Below the pieces are notes generated by a model. The model was not told the DNA's origin and searched no databases. It saw nothing but the letters and a program-made list of their open reading frames with translations. Made by a program: the position numbers and the translations under genes. Positions 33,521 to 41,219 of a stretch of DNA of 64,000 nucleotides are shown here, piece after piece. How positions within the stretch are numbered: position 1 is the first letter of the stretch; the number at the start of each line of letters is the position of its first letter. The stretch lies in contig NZ_QAOG01000008.1 in NCBI RefSeq assembly GCF_003050705.1, forward strand, positions 1-64,000, given 5' to 3'. The stretch comes from Sphingomonas aurantiaca (GTDB lineage Bacteria > Pseudomonadota > Alphaproteobacteria > Sphingomonadales > Sphingomonadaceae).

Positions 33521-34927
33521 TCAAGCCCAGCCGATCGCTTCGACCGCGGCGCGCCCCGCCAGCTTGCCGAAGGTGGTTGCGGTGAGCAGTCCGTTGCCCG
33601 CCATATATCCGTCCGCACCCGCCCCCGAGACGCCGCGCGCCGCACCGCCGCCCGCATACAGGTTCGGCAACGGCGACCCGTCCGCGCGCAGCACGCGCGC
33701 GTCGCGGTCGACGACCAGGCCGCCTTGCGTGTGGAACAGCGCGCCGGTGACCTTCGCGGCACGATAGGGCGGTGCGAGCACGGGCTTGCCGGTAAAGTCG
33801 CGTCCGAACGGGTCTTCGGCCTCCGCGGCGACCATCTGCGCCACCTGCCCTGCGGTCCTTGCGAGCGCGTCGCGAGGGAGCCCGGTGGCGTCCGCCAGCG
33901 CGTCGAGATCCGCCGCTTCGATCACCGCGCCCGCGGACAGCGCGTCGCGATAGTCGTCGAACTGGAGCATCAACGCATGTAGCCGCGCGTCGAAGATCGA
34001 CCATGCGACCCCGCCAGGTTGCGCGTTGACCTTTGCCGCCTGTTCCGAATAGCCCGCCGCCTCGTTCGAGAAGCGGTCGCCGCCGAGGTTCACCTGGAAG
34101 CCGCCTTCCATGATCAGCGGCCAGAGAATGGGCACGCCATGCCCGACTGCGAGCCCGCCATGCCCCTGATAGCCATGCATGTCGCCGGTCGCGGCGCCCA
34201 GCGCTTCGCCCCAGGCGATCGCATCACCCTTGTTGCCGAAATGGCCGTAGAACACCGCGCCCGCCATTTCAGGGATGAACCGCTCGACCATGTCGCTATT
34301 GCCGCCGAACCCGGAGCAGGCGAGGATCAGCGCGTCGCAGCCGATATCCTCCGCGGTGCCATCGGGCCGTCGGATGCGGATGCCGGTGACCCGGTCGCCG
34401 TCGGCGTGCAGCGCCTCGACGGTCGCGTCGGTCAGCAGCGTCACGCCCGCGCGTTCGGCGGCGGCCTCGAGCGCCCCCATCAGTTCGCTGCCCGAGCGAC
34501 GCGGCGTGCCGTACATCCGCCGCGCGCTGTGCCCGGGGTACAGGAAGCCGTCGACCAGATCGAGCGGCACGCCGTGGACATCGCGCATCCATGCGATCGT
34601 ATCGGCGGACTGCTTGGCGAGACGCAACGCGATGTCCCCGTCGGTACCGCCTTTGGTCTTGCGCATCAGATCCGCCGCGAACAGCGCCGGGCTGTCGTCG
34701 ATTCCCGCCTCGCGCTGCTCAGGCGTGCCGGCAGCGGGGATGAGCCCGGTCGACATCGCCGTGGACCCCAGGGGCGTCGAGTCGCGCTCGAGCACGAGGA
34801 CCTCGCTCCCCTTGTCGCGCAGCGCGAGTGCGGCGGTCAGCCCGGTCGCGCCCGCTCCGATGACGATCGCGGGAAACGTCATTTCGAAGACGACCCCGGT
34901 TCCGTTCAACACCTTTGTGTCCGTCAT
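33521..34927 (-). CDS. Fumarate-reductase/TcuA-like FAD-dependent oxidoreductase
   Basis: 468 residues from ATG 34927 (AAGGA 8 bp upstream). FAD-binding_2 fold: FPAIVIGAGATGLTAALALR, LEADGDR-like linker, DALILACSGFGGNSDMVERF, VNLGGDRFSNEAAGYSEQA, EDPFGRDFTGKP (position of the fumarate-reductase catalytic Arg) and NLYAGGGAARGVSGAGADGY. No haem or signal peptide. The family reduces or forms C=C bonds next to carboxylates (fumarate, urocanate, tricarballylate) or ketones. In this island it may convert a saturated succinate-type acid to the maleate type, or the reverse. It is read with the transporter 18 bp upstream. Confidence 0.82.
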   Translation of the reverse strand: MTDTKVLNGTGVVFEMTFPAIVIGAGATGLTAALALRDKGSEVLVLERDSTPLGSTAMSTGLIPAAGTPEQREAGIDDSPALFAADLMRKTKGGTDGDIALRLAKQSADTIAWMRDVHGVPLDLVDGFLYPGHSARRMYGTPRRSGSELMGALEAAAERAGVTLLTDATVEALHADGDRVTGIRIRRPDGTAEDIGCDALILACSGFGGNSDMVERFIPEMAGAVFYGHFGNKGDAIAWGEALGAATGDMHGYQGHGGLAVGHGVPILWPLIMEGGFQVNLGGDRFSNEAAGYSEQAAKVNAQPGGVAWSIFDARLHALMLQFDDYRDALSAGAVIEAADLDALADATGLPRDALARTAGQVAQMVAAEAEDPFGRDFTGKPVLAPPYRAAKVTGALFHTQGGLVVDRDARVLRADGSPLPNLYAGGGAARGVSGAGADGYMAGNGLLTATTFGKLAGRAAVEAIGWA

Positions 34928-34945
34928 GGCAGAGTCCTTTTCGGT

Positions 34946-36292
34946 TCAGCGATCGGATACGGAGAGGCGGCCGAGCCGGGCGGCGACTGCGGCGAGCACG
35001 CCGGAGAGCACCAGCGGCACCGCGAAACAGGCGAACGTCACCCATAGCGGCTGCTTCGCCGCCAGCAGGGCGCCCCCCGCGATCGGGCCGATGATCGCGC
35101 CGCCGCGGCCGATCCCGACCGCCCAGCCGATCCCCGCACCGCGGATCTTTGCCGGATAGAGCTGCGCCGACAGCGAGTAGAAGCCGGTAAACCCGCCCTG
35201 CAACGTCAGTCCGAGTGCGAAGGCGGTGACCAGGATCAGCGTCAGCGGCAGGCTTTGCGCGAAGATCATCATCAACACCGCGCAGATCGCGAAGAAGATC
35301 GCGATCAACCGGCCGATCGAGTTGCGCATCGCGAGCCACCCGATCAGCAATCCACCGATCGCGCCGCCCATGTTGAAGATGCTGCCCGCCCAGAGCGCCT
35401 TGGACTGGCTCAGCCCGCTCTCGACCGCGAGCTTCGGGATCCAGCTGGTCACGAAATACAGGACCGCAAAGCTCAGGAAGGTCGCCATCCACAGCGTAAC
35501 GGTCGCGCGCCAGAGGTCAGGCGCGAGCAGATCGCGTGGCCGTGGCAGCGACCCCTTTTCGGCCAGTGGTGGAAGAGCGGCCAGTTCCGGCCACCCCATC
35601 CGGCGGCGCAAGTCATTGCCTTGCGACAGCGCGCCGGCGGGCTGCCGCGTCTCCAGGAACGTCACAGATTCCGGCAGCAATGCCCAGACGGCCGGCAGAA
35701 GCGCGGCGCTGATGCCCCCTGCCCCGATCAGCGTCGCCTGCCAACCAAAGGCCGGGATCGTGTAGAGCGCGACAAGCCCGGTTCCGACCGCGCCGATCGG
35801 ATACCCTGCCTGAAATATGCCCATGGCGAGCGAGCGACGGCCCGCCGGCGCATATTCGCTGACGAGTGCCGCGACGCTGGCCAGCAACGTGCCGATGCCG
35901 ATTCCGGTCAGGGCGCGGAGGATCGAAAAGGTGACGAGATTGGGCGCAAAGCCACAACCGAGCGCCCCGATCGTCATGACCGTCAACGCCAGCAACACGA
36001 TCGGCCGGCGGCCCCAGGTGTCCGCGAATGGCGCGACCACGACGCAGCCGACCATCATCCCGAACAGTCCGGCGCTGAACACGACGCCCAGCGTCGCAAG
36101 GCCGATGTTCCAGTCCGCCGCCATCGACGGCGCGACATAGGACATGATGAGCAGGTCCATCCCGTCCAGCGCGTTGATCGCCGCGCAGATCGCGACCACC
36201 AGGATCTGGAGCCCGGTCCAGCGCTGCGATCGCAACCGTTCGCCGAGCGCGATGGCCTCGTCGGCGTCACTGACGGGGACTGCCCCGCTCAC
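34946..36292 (-). CDS. MFS transporter, aromatic acid:H+ symporter type
   Basis: 448 residues from GTG 36292, 12 membrane helices. Family motifs: LQILVVAICAAINALDGMDL (helix 1 DGxD), FADTWGRRPIVLLALTVMTI (loop 2-3 GRR motif), ILRALTGIGIGTLLASVAAL, LVSEYAPAGRRSLAMGIFQA, LYPAKIRGAGIGWAVGIGR. This AAHS group imports benzoate-, vanillate- or dicarboxylate-like acids with protons. The start is odd: the frame is open upstream to 36535, but a well-placed AAGGAGAG serves a 19-codon leader whose TGA overlaps this GTG. It is downstream of a promoter with operator 3. It probably imports the island's substrate. Confidence 0.85.
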   Translation of the reverse strand: MSGAVPVSDADEAIALGERLRSQRWTGLQILVVAICAAINALDGMDLLIMSYVAPSMAADWNIGLATLGVVFSAGLFGMMVGCVVVAPFADTWGRRPIVLLALTVMTIGALGCGFAPNLVTFSILRALTGIGIGTLLASVAALVSEYAPAGRRSLAMGIFQAGYPIGAVGTGLVALYTIPAFGWQATLIGAGGISAALLPAVWALLPESVTFLETRQPAGALSQGNDLRRRMGWPELAALPPLAEKGSLPRPRDLLAPDLWRATVTLWMATFLSFAVLYFVTSWIPKLAVESGLSQSKALWAGSIFNMGGAIGGLLIGWLAMRNSIGRLIAIFFAICAVLMMIFAQSLPLTLILVTAFALGLTLQGGFTGFYSLSAQLYPAKIRGAGIGWAVGIGRGGAIIGPIAGGALLAAKQPLWVTFACFAVPLVLSGVLAAVAARLGRLSVSDR

Positions 36293-36348
36293 TGCGCGAC
36301 CAGCCCGGCATCGGCTGGCGACCGGCGTCTTGCATAAGCGATCGGCAT
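36289..36348 (-). CDS. 19-codon leader ORF coupled to the MFS gene
   Basis: ATG 36348, preceded by AAGGAGAGAGCC, encodes MPIAYARRRSPADAGLVAQ and stops at TGA that overlaps the GTG start of the transporter (GTGA). The ribosome-binding site clearly belongs to this ATG, so the transporter is probably translated by re-initiation. It could instead be the true start of the transporter separated by a single-base deletion, since adding one base would fuse the leader to it. Confidence 0.5.
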   Translation of the reverse strand: MPIAYARRRSPADAGLVAQ

Positions 36349-36507
36349 CGGCTCTCTCCTTGCGTGTCCAATGCCTTTTGCATTTGGACCTGGGGTCGGT
36401 GGGCGTGCGACACGGCGCCAAACTTCTCTGCCGAGGCTGGCAATCGTCGGCGAAGGCGGCGCTACTTCCGATGGAACGCGCGGTGCTGCCCGGCTGGATA
36501 TGGCGGC

Positions 36508-36535
36508 ATCCTATGGCGCGGCAACGCCGTGTCAA
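36508..36535 (-). promoter_or_regulatory. Sigma70-type promoter for the MFS-flavoprotein unit
   Basis: On the minus strand: TTGACA (36535-36530), 16-bp spacer, TAGGAT (36513-36508). The 12-bp context ACGCCGTGTCAA (plus strand, 36524-36535) is repeated exactly in front of the porin gene at 38281-38292, each time next to a shared operator. This would leave a leader of about 150 nt before the 19-codon ORF. Confidence 0.55.
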
Positions 36536-36542
36536 TCAGTAA

Positions 36543-36560
36543 TGTACTATCCATATAACA
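36543..36560 (+). promoter_or_regulatory. Shared operator site 3 (MFS-flavoprotein unit)
   Basis: TGTACTATCCATATAACA followed by AAT, 7 bp upstream of the TTGACA box. The symmetric core is TGT-N2-TAT-N2-ATA-N2-ACA. It lies between the porin stop and the transporter promoter. Confidence 0.65.
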
Positions 36561-36574
36561 AATGGAGGCCGTCA

Positions 36575-38017
36575 TCAGAGCAGGACGTAGATGGTGCCTG
36601 ACAGGTTCAGCGCGTCCTTGAACCGGCCGATGAACGAGGGATTCTTGATATAGGCGACACCCGGCGTCAGGTAGAGACCGTGGGTGGCGTGGAAGGTGTA
36701 GCTGCCGGTCACCGAAAACTGATGATCGTTGGCGTAGATCTCCTGCGCGGCGTTCGCAGTCTGGGCGTCGTCGGAGTATTTGGTATAGCCGACCCGCAGC
36801 GCGACCGAGTCGAGCGGGCGCGATGCGAACGGTCCGAGGTGATAGACCCGCCCTTCGTAGAACTGCGTCATGCTGTTGACGTTGCTCGGCGCCCAGAACA
36901 CGCTCGCACCGGCGTAGACGCCATGCGACGGTTGCGCCCGGTCCGGCTGGGTCAGCTGAAAGTCCGCCGCGCCGTACACCGTCTTGTTCGCCGCAGTGCC
37001 CTGCCCGTCGAAGCGCGTATAGTTTGAGTCATTGTAGAGCGCGCCGGCACGGACCCAGATCTGCTTGCCGTCCTTCGAAGCGGGTCGCTTGACGCCGACC
37101 TCCCCGATGTACAGCGGCCCTGCGTCCTTCATCTTGAACGCGACATTGGGGCCGTTATGGTCGAGTTCGTACGGCGTCCCCGCCGGCGCCGTGCTGCGTT
37201 GCACGCCCAGCTTCAGATAGCCGCCCCGCTTGGCGTGGAACGTCAGGTTCACGGCGGGTGTCGCGGCGGGATCGGCACTAAGCCCGGCCTGGATCGGGAT
37301 CAGACCGGTAAGCCCCGATGCCAGTACAGGACTGCCGCCCACGAAGAAGCCGACCCACTCGTAATAATTGGGCATGATACCGAGCTTCAGCTCGATCTTA
37401 TTGTCGGCAAAGCTCTGGTAGAGCGCGATGTTCCTGAAGCCGACCGTGTTCTGGCCATTCGGCCGGAAGGTCGTGATCTGCGAATTATAGCCGAGGATCA
37501 GCTTCGCATCGGCGAGCCCGAACTTGTCGAGGCCGATCGTCGTGACGATGTTGGTCGCCTGATACTGTAGCGTCGGACGCTGGCCGTTATAACGTTGCGG
37601 CGCATAGGGCTGCCCCGTGTCGAGCGGGTTGTAGAGGCCGACCATGCTCAGACGCGCCTGGATGCCGATATCATGCTCGGCGAGCATGCTGCGGACACCA
37701 CCCGCATCGCGCAGCAGCGAGTCCGCGGAGCCAGGGACGCTCGTGGTCAGGCCCGGTTCGGCGAGCGCATCGAAGCGTCGGTACTTGGCCGCGTCGTCCT
37801 CGGCATCGGATGCGACGGCCAGCGGCGCCTCGGACGGCTCGACCGACGCTCCCGCGGCATTGCCCGCAACCGGAACCGGCGGCTCGCGCTGCCCCTCCGC
37901 GCCGTCGCCGACCGGGGCCTGTTGCGCTACGGCAGAAGCGGCCAGGACGGTAACGCCCGCAAGACCGGCGGAAAGCGTGGCGGCGCGACAAAGCGCGCGC
38001 GAAAGTACGCGTGACAT
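36575..38017 (-). CDS. OprB-family carbohydrate-selective porin
   Basis: 480 residues from ATG 38017 (CAGGAGCAGG upstream). Signal peptide LSRALCRAATLSAGLAGVTV ending SAVAQ, a Pro/Ala-rich linker, then the OprB barrel: MLAEHDIGIQARLSMVGLYN, GLADAKLILGYNSQITTFR, KIELKLGIMPNYYEWVGFFV, LKLGVQRSTAPAGTPYELD and a C-terminal strand NLSGTIYVLL. OprB porins pass small sugars and polyols; related porins in catabolic islands serve other small solutes. It is behind operator 4 and is likely the outer-membrane door for the island's substrate. Confidence 0.85.
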   Translation of the reverse strand: MSRVLSRALCRAATLSAGLAGVTVLAASAVAQQAPVGDGAEGQREPPVPVAGNAAGASVEPSEAPLAVASDAEDDAAKYRRFDALAEPGLTTSVPGSADSLLRDAGGVRSMLAEHDIGIQARLSMVGLYNPLDTGQPYAPQRYNGQRPTLQYQATNIVTTIGLDKFGLADAKLILGYNSQITTFRPNGQNTVGFRNIALYQSFADNKIELKLGIMPNYYEWVGFFVGGSPVLASGLTGLIPIQAGLSADPAATPAVNLTFHAKRGGYLKLGVQRSTAPAGTPYELDHNGPNVAFKMKDAGPLYIGEVGVKRPASKDGKQIWVRAGALYNDSNYTRFDGQGTAANKTVYGAADFQLTQPDRAQPSHGVYAGASVFWAPSNVNSMTQFYEGRVYHLGPFASRPLDSVALRVGYTKYSDDAQTANAAQEIYANDHQFSVTGSYTFHATHGLYLTPGVAYIKNPSFIGRFKDALNLSGTIYVLL

Positions 38018-38286
38018 AATCCTGCTCCTGCTTGAGCCGCCATTGAGGCGGGCACTTATCATTATTTGATAGATCGTCCGTTATTCACGCACGGTCGGCC
38101 GTCGTTGCACGCGGTACATCGCAAGCAACCTCGCCTACACGCGATCCATATTTACCCGATTGCATTATCGGTATCTGGTCGATTCTCAGTCCTGTCTGCA
38201 TTCATCCTGAGAATTGAGATTTACTGCTTGCCGAGAGTGTTTGAGTCCTACCCCCCCCGAACGCCAATCTATAAGCGGCGACGCCG

Positions 38287-38316
38287 TGTCAAGCTTTATG
38301 TACTATTTGTATAACA
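38287..38316 (-). promoter_or_regulatory. Promoter box and shared operator site 4 (porin)
   Basis: Operator core TGTACTATTTGTATAACA (plus strand, 38299-38316, followed by ATT) with TTGACA (minus strand, 38292-38287) 6 bp away. The flank ACGCCGTGTCAA at 38281-38292 copies that at site 3. A -10 box is less clear (TATAGA or TAGATT). The porin ATG is about 270 bp downstream, leaving a long leader from 38018 in which I see no other gene. Confidence 0.6.
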
Positions 38317-38560
38317 ATTAAGGAGTGCGCTTTTACGACGATCTGGTGAACGGCCGGCGATGGGCGAACAGAATGGCTGCAGACGCAGGCTAGAAACGCG
38401 CGCGACGATGGCGATCCCGCTGGGCGAGTTTCTTTCCAGCATGTCGAAGAGTCGCAGCAGGGCGAACTGGCCTAAGACGCCGATGGCCGCTTGCGCGGCG
38501 CGAGCTGGCACGGTCACCTAGGCCTGGGTTGGTAGAACGGATCGCGCAGCCCCGCTCTGC

Positions 38561-38818
38561 CTAGAGTCCGGCTTGTTCGATCATCGACGCGACCTCGACC
38601 GGCAACGCGGATTCCGACTTGGGCAGGAACCGGTTCAGCGCGGTCTGTACGCGTTTGCGCGCGACCTGATAGGCCTTGTGGCGGATCGCACGCGTCGCAT
38701 TCGTCCGCCATGACGGGCTCTCGCCGAGCAAGGCCTCCCACTTCGCTTCCTCTGCTTCGAGGATGGATAGCGCCAGGCGCAGTCCATCGCGCCGCCCGCG
38801 CGCATATTCGTCGGACAT
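38561..38818 (-). CDS. Small helical hypothetical protein
   Basis: 85 residues from ATG 38818, preceded by GGAGAAGCC. Charged and helical (EYARGRRDGLRLALSILEAE, RAIRHKAYQVARKRVQTALN), no membrane segment, no Cys. I do not recognise a family. The basic helical nature would suit a nucleic-acid- or protein-binding role, but nothing shows this. It is divergent from the hydrolase at 39016. Confidence 0.5.
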   Translation of the reverse strand: MSDEYARGRRDGLRLALSILEAEEAKWEALLGESPSWRTNATRAIRHKAYQVARKRVQTALNRFLPKSESALPVEVASMIEQAGL

Positions 38819-39015
38819 CACAGGCTTCTCCCTCACAGACTCAGTGTTGGCGTCGCGCCCGCGCCTTGGCAAGGCAGCGCCCTTCGCAGGATTGGATAAG
38901 CCAGCAACGCGCGAGGCGCGAAATCAGCCTGGAGCCGGGATAGACCAGTCTGGCTCGTATCCGTTCAACGGCATTGCGCGGCGGGTCCGAATTAGGCAGC
39001 CTATGCGCTCATGGA

Positions 39016-39600
39016 ATGGGAGACCGGATCGTGTCTGTTGCTGTCCTGGAAAGCCATCGGCTGAAGCTCATCGCGCTCGTCCCCGAAAATTCCGTCTCGA
39101 TCTTCGACCGGTTCCGGGAATTCCCGCGGTTTGCCGATTTGCAGCAGATCGCGGTTCGGGGCCGTACCGTTGCAGAGCGAACCGCAACGGCGGCGCGCAT
39201 CGACTCAGCCGTATCGATCTCCGACCGGGCCGTCATGCTGCTGGCACAGGGAAGCGCATGCGCGGCGGCCGCATGGTGGGCGCGGCTGTCGCCGAAATCC
39301 TATACGGCGAACGTTTCCGGCGCCTTGCTCGTGGCGCCCGAACGGGCCGGGCTCACTGGTCACGGCTTCGCATCGCCGAAGATGAAGCTGCCCTTCCCGT
39401 CGATCGCGGTCGGCGCGGATGACGAAACGCAGCGGCTCGGCATCGAATGGGGAAGTCGCTTGATCGACGGCCCGATCCTGACCGCGGCGAGCGCGCCGAC
39501 CAACCGGTTCCGCGCCATCATCGAACGCTTTACCGCCGCCGTCGTCGAGCGCGACGTCGGTGCCGCCTATCGCATCCTCAACGCCATCGGGGATGACTAG
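39016..39600 (+). CDS. RBBP9/YdeN-like alpha/beta hydrolase, probably lacking catalytic His
   Basis: 194 residues from ATG 39016. The middle matches RBBP9-type serine hydrolases: RAVMLLAQGSACAAAAWWAR (nucleophile-elbow region), VSGALLVAPERAGL, KLPFPSIAVGADDETQRLG, IEWGSRLIDGP. Two parts are unusual. The N-terminus lacks the usual GLxxSxPxHWQ oxyanion motif, and after WGSRL the expected aGHIN histidine region reads GPILTAAS, with no His. I infer a hydrolase fold without normal activity. It is followed by a strong hairpin and converges with yghU. Confidence 0.6.
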   Translation: MGDRIVSVAVLESHRLKLIALVPENSVSIFDRFREFPRFADLQQIAVRGRTVAERTATAARIDSAVSISDRAVMLLAQGSACAAAAWWARLSPKSYTANVSGALLVAPERAGLTGHGFASPKMKLPFPSIAVGADDETQRLGIEWGSRLIDGPILTAASAPTNRFRAIIERFTAAVVERDVGAAYRILNAIGDD

Positions 39601-39609
39601 GTAACGCTC

Positions 39610-39649
39610 GACACGCACCTGCGCCGGGCCGCGGCGTCGGGTGCGTGTC
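39610..39649. terminator. Bidirectional hairpin between convergent genes
   Basis: GACACGCACC (39610-39619) pairs with GGTGCGTGTC (39640-39649); the 20-nt interior is GC-rich and can fold further. It sits between the hydrolase stop (39600) and the yghU stop (39677), so it can end both transcripts. Confidence 0.65.
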
Positions 39650-39676
39650 AGACCGTTTAACCTTCCTGGTCGAGTA

Positions 39677-40570
39677 TTACTCCGGCGCGCCGTCAGTCCG
39701 CAGCGCGTCGAGCTTGTCCTGTGTCCGCGTCTCGAAGTCGGCGGCGTCGTGGCGCTCGGGGAGCTGGCTGGAAGGCTCGCCCATCACGCGGTTGACCATC
39801 CGCCCGCGTTTCACCGCAGGCCGCGCGGCGATCATGTCGGTCCAGCGCTGGACGTTCTTATACTCGCTCACCTGAAGGAACTCGGCGGCATCATAGACGA
39901 GCCCCTTCACCAGCGCGCCGTACCAGGGCCACACCGCCATGTCGGCGATAGAATAGTCGTTGCCGCCGACATACTCGCTCTCGCCAAGTCGCCGGTCGAG
40001 AACGTCGAGTTGCCGCTTCACCTCCATCGCGAAACGGTCGATCGCATATTCGATCTTCACCGGTGCATAGGCGTAGAAATGCCCGAAGCCGCCGCCGAGC
40101 ATCGGCCCCGCCCCCATCTGCCAGAAGAGCCACGACAGCACCTCGGCGCGCTTGGCGGCATCGGTGGGCAGGAACGCACCGAACTTCTCGGCGAGATAGA
40201 CGAGGATCGATCCGGACTCGAAGACCCGGATCGGCGTTGCACCGCTGCGATCGACGAGCGCCGGGATCTTCGAGTTCGGATTGGCCTCGACGAAGCCGCT
40301 GCCGAACTGGTCGCCGTCCATGATCTTGATGAGCCAGGCATCATATTCGGCGCCCACATGCCCTGCCGCGAGCAGTTCCTCAAGCATCACCGTCACCTTC
40401 ACCCCGTTGGGCGTCGCCAGCGAATAAAGCTGGAGCGGGTGTTTGCCGACGGGCAGGTCCTTGTCATGCGTGGCACCGGCGATCGGGCGATTGATGCTGG
40501 CGAACCGGCCCCCGCCTTCCTTGTTCCACGTCCAGACCTTGGGCGGCGTATAGTCGGCGGTCTCGGTCAT
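39677..40570 (-). CDS. yghU: YghU-type glutathione S-transferase
   Basis: 297 residues, the typical long GST of the Nu/YghU class. N-terminal extension (TPPKVWTWNKEGGGRFASIN), thioredoxin-fold domain with LQLYSLATPNGVKVTVMLEE (T/N active-site residues instead of Ser/Cys), NPNSKIPALVDRSG and FESGSILVYLAEKFGAFLP for glutathione binding, then the all-helical domain (ERKL-like YVGGNDYSIADMAVWPWYG). Nu-class enzymes have disulfide-bond reductase and peroxidase activity with two glutathiones. Cytoplasmic, single gene. Confidence 0.92.
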   Translation of the reverse strand: MTETADYTPPKVWTWNKEGGGRFASINRPIAGATHDKDLPVGKHPLQLYSLATPNGVKVTVMLEELLAAGHVGAEYDAWLIKIMDGDQFGSGFVEANPNSKIPALVDRSGATPIRVFESGSILVYLAEKFGAFLPTDAAKRAEVLSWLFWQMGAGPMLGGGFGHFYAYAPVKIEYAIDRFAMEVKRQLDVLDRRLGESEYVGGNDYSIADMAVWPWYGALVKGLVYDAAEFLQVSEYKNVQRWTDMIAARPAVKRGRMVNRVMGEPSSQLPERHDAADFETRTQDKLDALRTDGAPE

Positions 40571-41219
40571 TCGGATTCTCCGCTACGGTTGTTCGGTGTC
40601 GGCGAAGTGAGCCGTTGCGGGACCCGGCGCAAGCGCGGAGTGGCTTTGGTCGAGACCGGTGGACGCCGGCCTGAGACGCGTAGCGTGCTTGTACGACGAC
40701 GAATCTCGGCCCTGATACGGCTACCCGCCCCGTCCTGCGGGGGCGGCGAGCGCTCCTGACGTAAATCGCCATGAATTGGCCGGCCCTCAACGCCACAGCA
40801 TTAAGTATTCCCTAAATGGCGTAGGCCAATAGCCACGATCCCTAAAATGCTGGTCTTACGGCTCTGTACTAGCTTTCACCGGCTGTTGCCCTTTATTGAC
40901 CGCCGCACGCGGAAACTGGTCCCGCTTGGTGACTTCCATCCACCGAACGGATGCCGTACCCAGCACGAATGCAGCATTCCGCAAGAATCAATCGGCTCGA
41001 ATAGTGCAGATTTCACTCGCCCTCAGCCTGGCATCTGGTCGCGTCGCCAAGGTGGCGCGTCCGCTGCGCCCCGATGAGGCAATCAGACCTGAGGATCGAG
41101 ACCATGTCAGGGCCGGTCGGCTTTTCGACGCGCACGCGGTTCAGGCGGGCATGCCGCGCCAAGGTCGGCTGTTCGGCCATGGAATACGGCCAACCGAGCC
41201 AATGAGGGCCGCGTAGATC
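40571..41219. other. Intergenic stretch before the bacteriophytochrome
   Basis: About 650 bases without a recognisable gene. A plus-strand frame ends at 41216, 3 bp before the phytochrome ATG, but its residues (for example RAGRLFDAHAVQAGMPRQGR) match no family I know. In particular, no haem oxygenase is encoded here. Confidence 0.5.
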
